Shown here one piece after another: positions 1 through 9,245 of a DNA stretch of 64,000 nucleotides. Numbering within the stretch: the stretch's first letter is position 1; each line of letters starts with the position of its first letter. Below the pieces are notes generated by a model. The model was not told the DNA's origin, searched no databases, and saw only the letters and a list, made by a program, of their open reading frames with translations. A program made the position numbers and the translations under genes. The DNA is taken from NCBI RefSeq assembly GCF_010671925.1, contig NZ_JAAHIH010000006.1:744001-808000 (forward strand), in the 5' to 3' direction. The stretch comes from Moorena sp. SIOASIH (GTDB taxonomy: Bacteria > Cyanobacteriota > Cyanobacteriia > Cyanobacteriales > Coleofasciculaceae).

Positions 1-480
1 ACATTACTGGTCATACTTTTTAGTCATACTTTTTAGGATTGCTTACAAGACTTACAGGGTGCGTTATTAACGCACTCTACTACTTATAGAGTTTGGGGTT
101 CAGTTTTGGGTAAGTCCTATAGTAATAGTAGTTTTTTTATCACTTTAGTTAATATTTTGTCAATAAAATTTACATAAATTGACGTATTATCAAAACAAGA
201 CCTTGATTGGGATTAATGGTATTCTGCTATTGCTGCCCCTTAACACCCTTTAACTGAGATCTTGCACCATTGTCATTAATCTTCGGGTGGGCAGTGCCTA
301 CCAACGCGGTTTGTAAGCTTCATTATCTGTCTGGTGCACTGCCCACCCTACATGAACCTTAACACCGTTGAAGACTGCCCCTTAACACCGTTGAAGACCG
401 TTGACCCAAAGCTTGAACAGTCCCAGCAGTATTGGTTGATGGTTTGACGGTCACTCTAGCACGACTGGCATTCATATTCC
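1..480. other. Intergenic region upstream of menA with an inverted repeat
   Basis: No convincing gene is seen. The stretch holds a perfect 13-bp inverted repeat (GGGTGGGCAGTGC at 285-297, complement at 336-348) with a 38-nt loop, a short palindrome GTGCGTTATTAACGCAC near 59-75, and two copies of CTTAACACCGTTGAAGAC around 358-403. These look like a small non-autonomous palindromic element rather than a regulatory site, but the menA promoter must also lie in or before this stretch. Confidence 0.5.
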
Positions 481-1401
481 GTGACTATTTTGACAACAAA
501 CACAATTAATGCTCCTAGCTCCAAACGGAAACTGTGGCTAGCAGCCATCAAGCCCCCCATGTATAGCGTGGCAATTATCTATGTTTGGGTGGCAGCTGCT
601 GTGGCATGGTTTGAGACCAATCACCTCAATTGGACGATATTTTTGACATTTGTCAGTGCTTCGATTCTGATTCTGGCTTGGGAGAATCTGAGTAATGATG
701 TGTTTGACTCTGAGACTGGGATTGATAAAAACAAAGCTCACTCCATAGTCAACCTGACGGGAAACAAATCGTTAATTTTTTGGCTAGGGAACCTGTGTTT
801 AGGACTGGGTATCCTTGGCATGCTACTGATCTGCTGGTGGCAGCAAGACTTAACGGTGATGGGATTACTACTGCTATGCTGCAGCCTTGGCTATATCTAC
901 CAAGGACCTCCGTTTCGCTTAGGCTACCAAGGTCTAGGAGAGATTCTGGCCTTTTTGAGCTTTGGTCCGTTAGGCATGTCAGCTGCCTACTACAGTCAAA
1001 CCCAGAGTTGGTCTGTGACTAACCTGGCGGCATCGATAATTGTGGGTCTTGGGACTATGTTAATTCTATTTTGCTCCCATTTTCACCAAGTAAAGGATGA
1101 TATAGCAGCTGGGAAGCGATCGCCTATTGTTCGCCTTGGCACCAAAAGGGGTGCTAAACTGTTGCCCTGGATTTGTGGTAGCCTATTTGCTGCTACTGCT
1201 GGGTTTGTGATCATGGGGCTATTCCCCATATCGACATTACTCAGTTTGGTAGGATTGCCTTTTGCTATCAAGCTTTGCCGCCATGTTAACGCTCATCACA
1301 ACCAACCCCAAAAGGTGAGTAATTGTAAGTTTATTGCCGTAGCGCTACATTTTTGGAGTGGACTCTTGTTGGGTGTCGGTTTCGTAATTAACCTTAATTA
1401 A
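481..1401 (+). CDS. menA: 1,4-dihydroxy-2-naphthoate phytyltransferase (MenA)
   Basis: UbiA-superfamily membrane prenyltransferase that joins 1,4-dihydroxy-2-naphthoate to phytyl diphosphate in phylloquinone (vitamin K1, photosystem I) synthesis. The 306-residue protein has the Asp-rich motif NDVFDSETGID at about residues 72-82 and a second Asp motif KDDIAAGKRSPIVRLG near 205, with about eight hydrophobic segments between. The start is GTG at 481; no upstream ATG in frame is better. menG follows after 17 bp and menC and menE lie further downstream, so this is the terminal part of the phylloquinone pathway. Phytyl rather than polyprenyl use is inferred from the cyanobacterial setting. Confidence 0.93.
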   Translation: MTILTTNTINAPSSKRKLWLAAIKPPMYSVAIIYVWVAAAVAWFETNHLNWTIFLTFVSASILILAWENLSNDVFDSETGIDKNKAHSIVNLTGNKSLIFWLGNLCLGLGILGMLLICWWQQDLTVMGLLLLCCSLGYIYQGPPFRLGYQGLGEILAFLSFGPLGMSAAYYSQTQSWSVTNLAASIIVGLGTMLILFCSHFHQVKDDIAAGKRSPIVRLGTKRGAKLLPWICGSLFAATAGFVIMGLFPISTLLSLVGLPFAIKLCRHVNAHHNQPQKVSNCKFIAVALHFWSGLLLGVGFVINLN

Positions 1402-1418
1402 CCTTCATTGAACGAATC

Positions 1419-2117
1419 ATGTCAGACCAATCCCAGGAGATTCAGGGAATTTTTGATAACATCTCTTCTAACTATGACCAGCTTAATGACTGGATCAGTT
1501 GGGGTCAGCATCGGATTTGGAAGCTGATGACGGTTAAATGGGCTGAGCCTAAGCCAGGAGATACCTGTGTTGACCTGTGTTGTGGCAGTGGAGACCTGAC
1601 TCGACTATTAGCCCAGAAAGTAGGCACTCTAGGAAAGGTGTATGGAGTAGATTTTGCTCCCCAGATGTTAGCGATCGCAAAACAAAAATCCTCTGAACCA
1701 CACATTGACTGGCTAGAGGCGGATGTTTTAGATTTACCATTTGCTGACAATACCTTTGACGGAGCAACTATGGGATATGGATTACGTAATGTCGTAGATA
1801 TTCCCAAGAGCCTAAAGGAAATTTACCGTATTCTTAAACCAGGCGCTAAAGCAGCAATTCTTGACTTTCACTTACCGTCTCAGGCTCTGTTTCGACAGTT
1901 TCAACAGTGGTATATGGAAACTATTGTTGTTCCCCTAGCCCGTGAGCAAGGACTTGAGGAAGAGTATGCCTATATCTGGCCGAGTATACAGCGATTCCCC
2001 CGTGGTCCGGAGCAAGAATCTTTAGCACAGCAAGTAGGCTTTCGTGCAACTCACTACCCGATTGTTGGCGGAACATTAGGAGTATTAGTTTTAACTAAAC
2101 CTAGAAGTGTTGAATAG
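1419..2117 (+). CDS. menG: Demethylphylloquinone/demethylmenaquinone methyltransferase (UbiE/MenG family)
   Basis: Class I SAM-dependent methyltransferase of the UbiE/MenG family, 232 residues, expected to carry out the last methylation of phylloquinone. It has the N-terminal FDNISSNYDQLNDWISWG signature, the SAM-binding loop VDLCCGSGDLT at about residues 50-60, the acidic strand-2 end GVDFAPQML and the family motif GYGLRNVVD. It begins 17 bp after menA, with which it is probably co-transcribed. In organisms lacking ubiquinone, as in cyanobacteria, the substrate is the naphthoquinone. Confidence 0.92.
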   Translation: MSDQSQEIQGIFDNISSNYDQLNDWISWGQHRIWKLMTVKWAEPKPGDTCVDLCCGSGDLTRLLAQKVGTLGKVYGVDFAPQMLAIAKQKSSEPHIDWLEADVLDLPFADNTFDGATMGYGLRNVVDIPKSLKEIYRILKPGAKAAILDFHLPSQALFRQFQQWYMETIVVPLAREQGLEEEYAYIWPSIQRFPRGPEQESLAQQVGFRATHYPIVGGTLGVLVLTKPRSVE

Positions 2118-2480
2118 GGAATAGGGAATCGGGAATCGGGAATCGGGAATCGGGAATCGGGAATCGGGAATCGGGAATCGGGAATCGGGATGTAAGCATT
2201 CAGCTCTCAGCTCTCAGCTCTCAGCTCTCAGCTCTCAGCTCTCAGCCGTCAGTGGTCAGCTCTCAGCCGTTAGCGGTCAGCTTATTTTATTCAAAAGCAC
2301 CATCTGTGTGGCACAGGCTTCTAGCCTGTGAATAACCCTGCAGGCTTCGACGCTGTGAATAACCCTACAGGCTTCGACGCTGTGAATAACCCATAAGTTG
2401 ATCACTGAAAGCTGAAAGCTGATAGCTGATAGCTGAGTGCTTACATAGGGATGCAGCGCAATAGCAATTAAAAATAGCAA
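2116..2480. repeat. Tandem heptamers and palindromic repeat units between menG and menC
   Basis: Directly after the menG stop come about ten GGGAATC heptamers (to about 2191), then a run of CAGCTCT heptamers (about 2200-2280). From about 2307 there is a unit with the hairpin CACAGGCTTCTAGCCTGTG and two derived copies ending GTGAATAACCC. The CACAGGCT-type hairpin recurs near 6590 and 22563. This is typical cyanobacterial short tandemly repeated repetitive DNA; no gene is seen. Confidence 0.85.
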
Positions 2481-2494
2481 TTAGCAATTAATCA

Positions 2495-3421
2495 ATGACC
2501 AATTATAAGTTCAAGTTTCACCCATACCAGCGTCCCTTTAAGTATCCGTTGTCTACTAGTCATGGCCAATGGACAGTCAGAGAAGGTATCATTCTTAGCC
2601 TTAGTGATGAAATAGGGAACATTGGCTGGGGTGAAATAGCTCCTATCCCTTGGTTTGGTTCGGAAACTCTGGAACAAGCCTTTAATTTTTGCGAGCAATT
2701 ACCTCAGGAGATTACTACAGAGGAGATTTTCGCCATTCCTGCTGAACTCCCCTGCTGTCAATTTGGGTTTGAATCTGCTTGGGAGCTAGTGATGGGCAAA
2801 GGACTTTCGACAAAGGACTTTGAACAAAGCAAACAACACTACAGTTACCTGTTACCCAGTGATGAAACAGCCAAACAGTCCTGGGAAGCCCCCTGGAATC
2901 AGGGATACCGAACCTTTAAATGGAAAATTGGTATTGCTCCGATTGAGGATGAAGTCAAGATAGTTCAGGAGTTGATTGAAGCAATACCTGCTTCTGCCCA
3001 ATTGCGTTTGGATGCCAATGGGGGATTGACTCAACAAGAAGCTGATCAGTGGCTGATGGTATGTGACACTATTGGAGCAGTTGAGTTTATCGAACAGCCC
3101 CTACCTCCAGAGCAGTTCGATGTGATGTTGCAGATGAGCCACAACTATTCGACTGCGATCGCATTGGATGAATCGGTGGCAACCCTTGACCAACTTGAAC
3201 AGTGTTACCAGCGGGGATGGCGAGGAATTTTTGTGATTAAAGCTGCGATCGCAGGTTCTCGGAAACGATTACGGCAGTTTTGCGACACCTATCCAATTGA
3301 TACCGTCTTTTCATCCGCCTTGGAAACTACTATTGGTCAACAAGCGGTCCTCCAACTAGCAGCAGAACTATCTGACTTTAAGCGTGCTGTAGGTTTTGGT
3401 GTCAACCATTGGTTTAATTAA
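2495..3421 (+). CDS. menC: o-succinylbenzoate synthase (MenC)
   Basis: Enolase-superfamily dehydratase converting SHCHC to o-succinylbenzoate in naphthoquinone synthesis. The 308-residue protein has the N-terminal capping domain and a barrel with FKWKIGI (catalytic Lys region), RLDANGG (metal Asp), EFIEQPL (metal Glu), ALDES (metal Asp) and the second Lys in FVIKAAIAG. Length is normal for the family. ATG 2495 follows a repeat-filled gap after menG. Repeats of another type separate it from menE, so the original operon seems to have been pried apart by repeat expansion. Confidence 0.92.
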   Translation: MTNYKFKFHPYQRPFKYPLSTSHGQWTVREGIILSLSDEIGNIGWGEIAPIPWFGSETLEQAFNFCEQLPQEITTEEIFAIPAELPCCQFGFESAWELVMGKGLSTKDFEQSKQHYSYLLPSDETAKQSWEAPWNQGYRTFKWKIGIAPIEDEVKIVQELIEAIPASAQLRLDANGGLTQQEADQWLMVCDTIGAVEFIEQPLPPEQFDVMLQMSHNYSTAIALDESVATLDQLEQCYQRGWRGIFVIKAAIAGSRKRLRQFCDTYPIDTVFSSALETTIGQQAVLQLAAELSDFKRAVGFGVNHWFN

Positions 3422-3742
3422 GGTTTAAGGTTAGATGGTTGTTCGCGTAGCGTGGCCGAAAGGCCAAGGTTGGAATGTTGAAGGTTTAAGAGATGGTTGT
3501 TCGCGTAGCGTGGCCGAAAGGCCAAGGTTGGATGGTTGAAGGTTGGAATGTTTAAGGTTGGATGGTTAAAGGTTGGAATGTTTAAGGTTATTTGGTTATT
3601 GGGTTGAAGGTTGGAATGTTGAAGGTTGGAATGTTGAAGGTTGGAATGTTTAAGGTTGGAATGTTTAAGGTTGGAATGTTGAAGGTTGGAATGTTGAAGG
3701 TTGGAATGTTGAAGGTTGGAATGTTTAAGGTAATTTGGTTAG
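3422..3742 (+). repeat. Tandem GGTTGAATGTT-type repeat with two dispersed palindromic units
   Basis: The whole menC-menE gap consists of degenerate copies of GAAGGTTGGAATGTT. Two identical insertions of the dispersed unit TTCGCGTAGCGTGGCCGAAA..., which carries the GGCCGAAAGGCC hairpin, lie near 3442-3470 and 3500-3530. The repeat runs right up to the menE start, so menE expression signals must lie in or before it. Confidence 0.9.
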
Positions 3743-5269
3743 ATGATTGAAGCTTTAAAGAGTAAATGTGGGGAGGATTCATACGTCGAACAGCCCCTAA
3801 GCTATGTCCAACAACGTTCTGGTGAACAATGGCTGATTGGCTATGACAGTCAGCAACTTCACCAACTCATTGAGCAATACTGTCAGCAATTCTCCCAACT
3901 TTCTCAGGAAAAAGCACCGAAAATTCTTTTAGTAGACCAAAATCCTCTTAAATTTCTCGCCGCTTTCGTAGCTGCTGTTGCCAGTAATTGTCATGTCTTC
4001 TTAGGGAATCCCCACTGGGTAAAACCAGAATGGCAACAAGTCCTTAACCAAATCCATCCGGATCTAATTATCGGAGAATTAGCCAGGAGTATTGATGCAT
4101 CAATACTCAATAATCAACACTCAAGGCTCAATATTCAATATTCAATAATCAATAATAAGCCTTCAGCACTCATTATGATTCCCACAGGGGGCTCATCTGG
4201 CAAAATCCGCTTTGCCATTCACACTTGGGAAACCTTGATGGCATCAGTAGCAGGGTTTCATCAGTATTTTGGGAACAAGCCAGTGAATTCCTTTTGTGTC
4301 TTGCCTCTGTATCATGTCAGTGGTTTGATGCAGTTTATGCGATCGCTAACCACCGGTGGACGTATGGTGATTTTGCCCTTTAAAGCCTTGAAAGCTGGGG
4401 AAGGACGAGACATTGTTCCCAAAGAATTTTTTATCTCTCTGGTACCGACTCAACTAGCCAAGCTGATCAACCAAGATGCGGCTGAGTGGTTATCTCGCTT
4501 TCGGACAGTATTGTTAGGGGGTGCTCCGGCTTGGGAATCCCTATTAACACAAGCAAGACAATATCGTATTCCTTTAGCTCTTACCTATGGCATGACTGAA
4601 ACCGCTTCTGGTGTAGTCACCCTTAAACCTGAGGATTTCCTGAGTGGTAACAGTGGTAACAATAGTTGTGGTCAGGTGTTACCCCATGCCAAGGTGACGA
4701 TTCGCAATGGTACTGGGGAAATCGTGGAGGCGCTCTCTACCGGTGTGATTACTATTGAGGCAAAGTCCTTATTCAATGGATACTATAGCCCTAGCACAAA
4801 TCTCGCCCTAGAGTCTGAGCTAAGTAAATCTCGCAACAGACTCCAAACCCTACAATCGGACGATTTAGGCTATTTCGATCAACAGGGTTACTTATATACT
4901 GTTGGGCGTCGCAGTAACAAAATTATTACCGGTGGTGAAAATGTGTTTCCCGCTGAGGTAGAACAGGTAATTCGTGGCACAGGGCTGGTGAGTGATGTTT
5001 GTGTGATTGGTTTACCCGATGACTATTGGGGTCAAGTGGTAACCGCTGTTTTTGTGCCTAGTTCTGATCAGGTTTCTGTTGCGATGGTGCAACAGAACGT
5101 AGAGGGTAATTTAAGTAAATTCAAGTGTCCCAAGAATTGGGTGGCGGTAGAATCTTTGCCGCGTAATGGTCAAGGGAAATTGAATTATCAGCAGGTGAAA
5201 GTTATAGCGCGTGATTGTTTAAGTCAATTGAAACTCAACCAAATCAATCAGGTCAAGGTAAATTGTTAG
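3743..5269 (+). CDS. menE: o-succinylbenzoate-CoA ligase (MenE)
   Basis: ANL-superfamily acyl-adenylating enzyme that activates o-succinylbenzoate with CoA, directly after MenC in the pathway. The 508-residue protein has the P-loop-like PTGGSSGKIRF motif (about residues 144-154), the A5-type motif TYGMTETAS, DLGYFDQQGYLYTVGRRSNKIITGGENV (hinge and A8 region) and the C-terminal catalytic Lys region PRNGQGKLNYQQV. Residues about 117-139 are encoded by an AATCAATA/CAATATTC-rich simple sequence just before the P-loop. This resembles intergenic repeat DNA carried in frame. Core motifs are intact, so the gene is probably functional. Confidence 0.9.
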   Translation: MIEALKSKCGEDSYVEQPLSYVQQRSGEQWLIGYDSQQLHQLIEQYCQQFSQLSQEKAPKILLVDQNPLKFLAAFVAAVASNCHVFLGNPHWVKPEWQQVLNQIHPDLIIGELARSIDASILNNQHSRLNIQYSIINNKPSALIMIPTGGSSGKIRFAIHTWETLMASVAGFHQYFGNKPVNSFCVLPLYHVSGLMQFMRSLTTGGRMVILPFKALKAGEGRDIVPKEFFISLVPTQLAKLINQDAAEWLSRFRTVLLGGAPAWESLLTQARQYRIPLALTYGMTETASGVVTLKPEDFLSGNSGNNSCGQVLPHAKVTIRNGTGEIVEALSTGVITIEAKSLFNGYYSPSTNLALESELSKSRNRLQTLQSDDLGYFDQQGYLYTVGRRSNKIITGGENVFPAEVEQVIRGTGLVSDVCVIGLPDDYWGQVVTAVFVPSSDQVSVAMVQQNVEGNLSKFKCPKNWVAVESLPRNGQGKLNYQQVKVIARDCLSQLKLNQINQVKVNC

Positions 5270-5486
5270 GCTGGGGATAAATGCGATCGCTTCTTGATGC
5301 AGTCGCGCTTTGGGTTAAACCCCCTGTTCCCTTACTGCATACCTTTTGCCTTTTGCCTTTTGCCTTTTGCCTCTTGCCTCTTGCCTTTTGCCTTTTGCCT
5401 CTTGCCTCTTGCCTCTTGCCTTTTGCCTTTTGCCTCTTGCCTCTTGCCTCTTGCCCTTGCGCGTAGCGCTATAACTGCCTCAACCC
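5270..5486. repeat. TTTTGCC/TCTTGCC tandem heptamers
   Basis: From about 5343 to 5456 there are about 16 heptamers of the TTTTGCC/TCTTGCC type, followed by GCGCGTAGCGCT. Open frames across it consist only of repeating FCLLPLAS-type residues and are not genes. Confidence 0.88.
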
Positions 5487-6509
5487 ATGACTGCTCCGAG
5501 TACAGCTATTTCACCCAATTCACCTCCAACTGAAGCCAAAATTATTAGTAGTGGTTATCCCTTAAGTATTGCGCCAATGATGGATCGCACTGACCGCCAC
5601 TATCGCTATTTCATGCGCCAGATTACACGACGGACATTACTGTACACCGAAATGGTCACCAGTGCAGCAATTCTCCATGGCGATCGCGAACGCTTGCTAG
5701 GCTTTTCCCCAGAAGAGAAACCCCTAGTCTTACAAGTTGGTGGTGACACTCCCAGTGAATTAGCTGAATGTGCCCGAATTGCTGAAGCTATGGACTATGA
5801 CCAGATTAATCTCAACGTTGGTTGTCCCAGTAGTCGGGTGCAAAATGGCAATTTTGGAGCTTGTTTGATGGCGCAGCCTGAACAGGTAGCACGCTGTGTA
5901 GAGGCTATGGTTAAAGTAGTGAACATACCCGTTACTGTCAAGCACCGTATCGGTATTGATCACCTTGACCGCTATGAAGACATGGCTAATTTTGTCCGCA
6001 TTGTCTCAGAGGCCGGTTGTCAGCATTTTACTGTACATGCCCGCAAGGCTTGGCTACAGGGTTTGAGTCCAAAAGAGAATCGTAACATTCCCCCCTTACG
6101 TTACAGTGACGTCCATCGTCTCAAGCAGGAGTTACCTGAGTTATTCGTGGAAATTAATGGTGGATTCACTAGTCTTGAACAAGTGCAAGAACAACGGGAG
6201 TATGTCGATGGGGTAATGATTGGGCGTGCAGCTTACGACAATCCCTATCTGTTTGCCAAAGCTGATTGTGATATCTATGGCGAGACAGTTATACCCCCAA
6301 CTCGCCATCAGGTGGTCGAAGCCATGTTTTCCTATATTGATCACTGGGTAGCCAAAGGTCTTAAGCTTAACAAAATCACCAGACATATGCTGCAATTATT
6401 TGCAGGGCAACCAGGTAGTAGAGCTTGGAAACGTCATCTAACCGAAAATTCCTGCTTGGTTGGTGTTGGTTCTGATGTCGTTCGCGAAGCCTTAGCTAAA
6501 ATCCCCTAG
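5487..6509 (+). CDS. dusA: tRNA-dihydrouridine(20/20a) synthase DusA
   Basis: FMN-dependent enzyme that reduces uridine 20/20a in the tRNA D-loop. The 340-residue protein has the FMN-barrel start SIAPMMDRTDRHYRYF, the catalytic-Cys motif NLNVGCPSSRVQNG, VKHRIGID, and the DusA-type motif HARKAWLQGLSPKENR that separates DusA from DusB/C. EINGGF and GVMIGRAAY mark the phosphate-binding end. ATG 5487 follows the heptamer array; the first about 25 residues are a variable extension. It stands alone with repeats on both sides. Confidence 0.92.
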   Translation: MTAPSTAISPNSPPTEAKIISSGYPLSIAPMMDRTDRHYRYFMRQITRRTLLYTEMVTSAAILHGDRERLLGFSPEEKPLVLQVGGDTPSELAECARIAEAMDYDQINLNVGCPSSRVQNGNFGACLMAQPEQVARCVEAMVKVVNIPVTVKHRIGIDHLDRYEDMANFVRIVSEAGCQHFTVHARKAWLQGLSPKENRNIPPLRYSDVHRLKQELPELFVEINGGFTSLEQVQEQREYVDGVMIGRAAYDNPYLFAKADCDIYGETVIPPTRHQVVEAMFSYIDHWVAKGLKLNKITRHMLQLFAGQPGSRAWKRHLTENSCLVGVGSDVVREALAKIP

Positions 6510-6782
6510 GGTAAGTATTCAGCTATCAGCTATCAGCGGTCAGCGGTCAGCTTTGTGGTAAGCATTCAGCCATCAGCTTATGGGTTAGGTCACAGGCTAG
6601 AAGCCTGTGCCACCTTTTATTGCCATATCTCCCATTTTATAGTATTAAGTATTTTTGTACTATTTACGATATAATAATCACAAAAATAATAGTGGTAGTG
6701 GCGGATTTAGGGACAAAATCCTGGTCTGAGTCAGATTTTATAGTTCAAAGCCCACCCACCCATCACCAATCAATAATTAATC
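6510..6782. repeat. Intergenic repeats upstream of the Rpn gene
   Basis: Contains CAGCTAT/CAGCGGT heptamers (6519-6580) and a CACAGGCTAGAAGCCTGTG hairpin near 6590-6610, the same dispersed hairpin as at 2307 and 22563. The A+T-rich segment 6640-6700 may carry the promoter of the next gene; no clear hexamer pair was chosen. Confidence 0.6.
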
Positions 6783-7691
6783 ATGATATTTATCAGCCCC
6801 AAAACCGATTTTGCTTTTAAGAAAATCTTTGGTTCCTCTGAAAGTAAAGAAGTCCTAATTAGCTTTCTAAATGCTCTGATATATCAAGGAGAATCTAGGA
6901 TAAATAACTTAGAGATTATTGACCCATACAATGCTGGCTATACTACGGAGTTAAAGGATACCTACCTGGATGTCAAGGCTGTCTTAAATGATGGCTCCAT
7001 GGTCATTATTGAAATGCAAGTGTTAAATGTTCCGGCTTTTGATAAACGAGTAATCTATAATCTCGCCAAAACCTATAGCACTCAATTAAAATATGGAGAA
7101 GGATATTCTAAACTGAAGCCGGTGATTGCTTTAACAATTACAGACTTCACCATGTTTGAAGAAACCGACCGATACCTAACTCGATTTCTATTTCAAGAAG
7201 AGCAAGAGAAGTTTATCTACCGAAACCAACACCTAACCATGGTGTTTGTAGAACTGCCGAAATTTTCCCGGTCTTTAGAAGAGTTAGAAACAGCATCGGA
7301 GAAATGGATATATTTTATGAAGGAAGCCCCAAATTTAGAAGCAATTCCCGATACCTTATCAGAAATCCCGGAAATTGCTCAGGCGCTAACCATAGCTAAT
7401 CAAGCGAATATGAGTAGAAAAGACTTGGAGGAATTACACAAACGAGAAGTATTTATGGAAGACCGCAAAGGTGAAATTCGTCAAGCTCTGGAAGAAGGGC
7501 GGGAAGAAGGGAGATTAGTCATGCAGGGATTGATATCCCGTCAACTGGAAGGTAAACTTGGTGCAATTCCCTCAGAAATTATCGAGGGAATTCAACAATT
7601 ATCTCTAGAACAATTAGAAGGTTTAGGAGTTGCTATGGCAGATTTTACCACCAGCGTAGATTTGTCGAATTGGTTGCGGGATAACCAATGA
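6783..7691 (+). CDS. Rpn family recombination-promoting nuclease / PD-(D/E)XK putative transposase
   Basis: 302-residue member of the Rpn/PF12784 PD-(D/E)XK family, which includes E. coli Rpn proteins, DNases that promote RecA-independent recombination. Seen: the family N-terminus FISPKTDFAFKKIFG, an acidic catalytic segment TYLDVKAVLNDGSMVIIEMQ (Asp about 60, Glu-x-Gln about 75-77) and a C-terminal charged region with EEGREEGR followed by the common QLSLEQLEGLG tail. Such genes are multi-copy in cyanobacteria, and a decayed relative lies at 13125-13538. No transposon ends are seen next to it. Confidence 0.85.
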   Translation: MIFISPKTDFAFKKIFGSSESKEVLISFLNALIYQGESRINNLEIIDPYNAGYTTELKDTYLDVKAVLNDGSMVIIEMQVLNVPAFDKRVIYNLAKTYSTQLKYGEGYSKLKPVIALTITDFTMFEETDRYLTRFLFQEEQEKFIYRNQHLTMVFVELPKFSRSLEELETASEKWIYFMKEAPNLEAIPDTLSEIPEIAQALTIANQANMSRKDLEELHKREVFMEDRKGEIRQALEEGREEGRLVMQGLISRQLEGKLGAIPSEIIEGIQQLSLEQLEGLGVAMADFTTSVDLSNWLRDNQ

Positions 7692-7694
7692 TAT

Positions 7695-7830
7695 AGCGCT
7701 AGGCGCAAGTCAGAAGTTAGAAGTCAGAAGTCAGAAGTCAGCTATGACTAAGTTTCGGAGTTTAGAAATGTCTATTCCCTATTCCCTGTTCCCTGTTCCC
7801 TGTTCCCTGTTCCCTGTTCCCTGTTCCCTT
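7695..7830. repeat. AGAAGTC and TTCCCTG heptamer arrays
   Basis: AGAAGTC units at about 7712-7740, then about eight CCCTGTT/CCCTATT units at 7776-7829. The second array overlaps the 3' end of the minus-strand gene that ends at 7779, so the last 16 or so codons of that gene are repeat-derived. Confidence 0.85.
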
Positions 7831-9245
7831 TTTGATACCAAATTGAGAATTCCATTTACAATTAACGCACCGATAACACCAACTCCAACATGAAATAGCA
7901 CAAACACGACACTGTAAGTCAAGCAAGGTGTAACACCAGCCTTGGGGCAATCTAAAGATTGTTTCGGGTCGATAATAGACTCTAGCGGTTTACCAGCGGT
8001 TTGGGCAGAAATAGCACTAACCGCTAAACCAGTACCCACCAGGGCAATCCAACGTTCTAATCGTTTCTCCCGTTCTGCCTGGTCAATGTCTACTCGGGCT
8101 CGGATCGCACTAAGGGCTTGTTCCAGTAGTGCAGTACCATTCCCAAAATAGCCCAAATCTGATTGGATTTGTTCTTGAAAGAGGCGGCAATCATTGAAAA
8201 AGGTTTCTAAAAAGCTCAGGTCATCTTGGGGGAGTTTGCCAGAGATATCCCTCAGTTCTCGCTTATAGTTCTCAGCGTTAATCGTAATTGTCAGTCGATA
8301 ATGGTCTAAATCTCGGAGTAAGCGAGAGTAGTCTAATGCCTTTTGGGAAACTGATTTGATATCTTCCTTGAATTTGTCTAACTCTGCTTGACTCAAGCTT
8401 TGACTAGCTGGCCAGTTTTGAAAGGTTTGGTCAAAATACTGCTCAATGTTTTGATATTCCCTTTTAATTACCTGATAAACATCACGATTAAGCTGATAAG
8501 CACGGATGACTTTATTTCGATAACAAAATAGGTTAATAAAATTGGAATAGTAATCGATAAACTTATCACTGGCTTCTGGTTCCCAAAAAATCCAAACCAG
8601 GATATGACAGTATTTTTCCGGTTGACTATGAACTCCGTATTCAAAAATCGGACTGCCGAATAATTCCCCTTCTTGATTGAAGTGAGGACAGGGAATTTGA
8701 GCAGGAATGAAAGCTCGCAAACACTCGTCAGCCAGTTGTCTTAATTCCTGGCGATTTTGCAGTAACTTCCAGGGAATAAAGCGTTTTTGTTCTGTATACC
8801 AAACTGTTAAGACCAGAGTTTGACCAATGGAACTGCCGATTTCCTCAGGCATCAAGCAGCCTGCTGGGTTCAATTGTTCTAGAAAGCTGGAAGAGACCGG
8901 TTGGGTGGGTTGTGTCTGATTTTCCTCTAGTTCGGGACGGCGGAGGTTTAGGGCTAAGGCATAGGTATCTTGAATTCTGAGGGGAGTTGCAACTCCAGTA
9001 ACAGCCAGGGAAGTATTATCTAGGGTAACATTACTCCCAAAGTGAAAAGCGACATCATCAGTAGTTTTATCCTTGAGCAAGTCTACTCGATATCCTGACT
9101 CTTCTTCAATTTCAAGCTGCTTAGTCACTCCAAATTTTTCAGAGATAATCTCGTTGCACTTGTCCCAGAGTAAGGTAGTTGGCTGACTAGTTTTTAGATG
9201 AAAGGCAAATAAATGGACATTAGGGGCATAGACTTTAGAGGTCAT
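7779..9245 (-). CDS. Membrane-anchored CATRA-like conflict-system protein
   Basis: 488-residue protein, third gene of the operon 12595->7779. A long soluble N-terminal region (about 1-385) rich in aromatic and charged residues precedes two hydrophobic segments, WIALVGTGLAVSAISA (about 400-416) and VVFVLFHVGVGVIGALIV (about 445-463), so it is probably membrane-tethered at the C-terminus. Gene order (TPR-caspase-like peptidase, small protein, larger protein with C-terminal helices and membrane segments) matches the ternary CATRA (caspase-and-TPR-repeat-associated) conflict systems described by the Aravind group. I recall that family from memory and cannot confirm the domain match. The start overlaps the upstream gene by 11 bp. 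The last residues, KREQGTGNREQGTGNRE, are translated heptamers, so the original C-terminus was replaced or extended. Confidence 0.7.
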   Translation of the reverse strand: MTSKVYAPNVHLFAFHLKTSQPTTLLWDKCNEIISEKFGVTKQLEIEEESGYRVDLLKDKTTDDVAFHFGSNVTLDNTSLAVTGVATPLRIQDTYALALNLRRPELEENQTQPTQPVSSSFLEQLNPAGCLMPEEIGSSIGQTLVLTVWYTEQKRFIPWKLLQNRQELRQLADECLRAFIPAQIPCPHFNQEGELFGSPIFEYGVHSQPEKYCHILVWIFWEPEASDKFIDYYSNFINLFCYRNKVIRAYQLNRDVYQVIKREYQNIEQYFDQTFQNWPASQSLSQAELDKFKEDIKSVSQKALDYSRLLRDLDHYRLTITINAENYKRELRDISGKLPQDDLSFLETFFNDCRLFQEQIQSDLGYFGNGTALLEQALSAIRARVDIDQAEREKRLERWIALVGTGLAVSAISAQTAGKPLESIIDPKQSLDCPKAGVTPCLTYSVVFVLFHVGVGVIGALIVNGILNLVSKREQGTGNREQGTGNRE

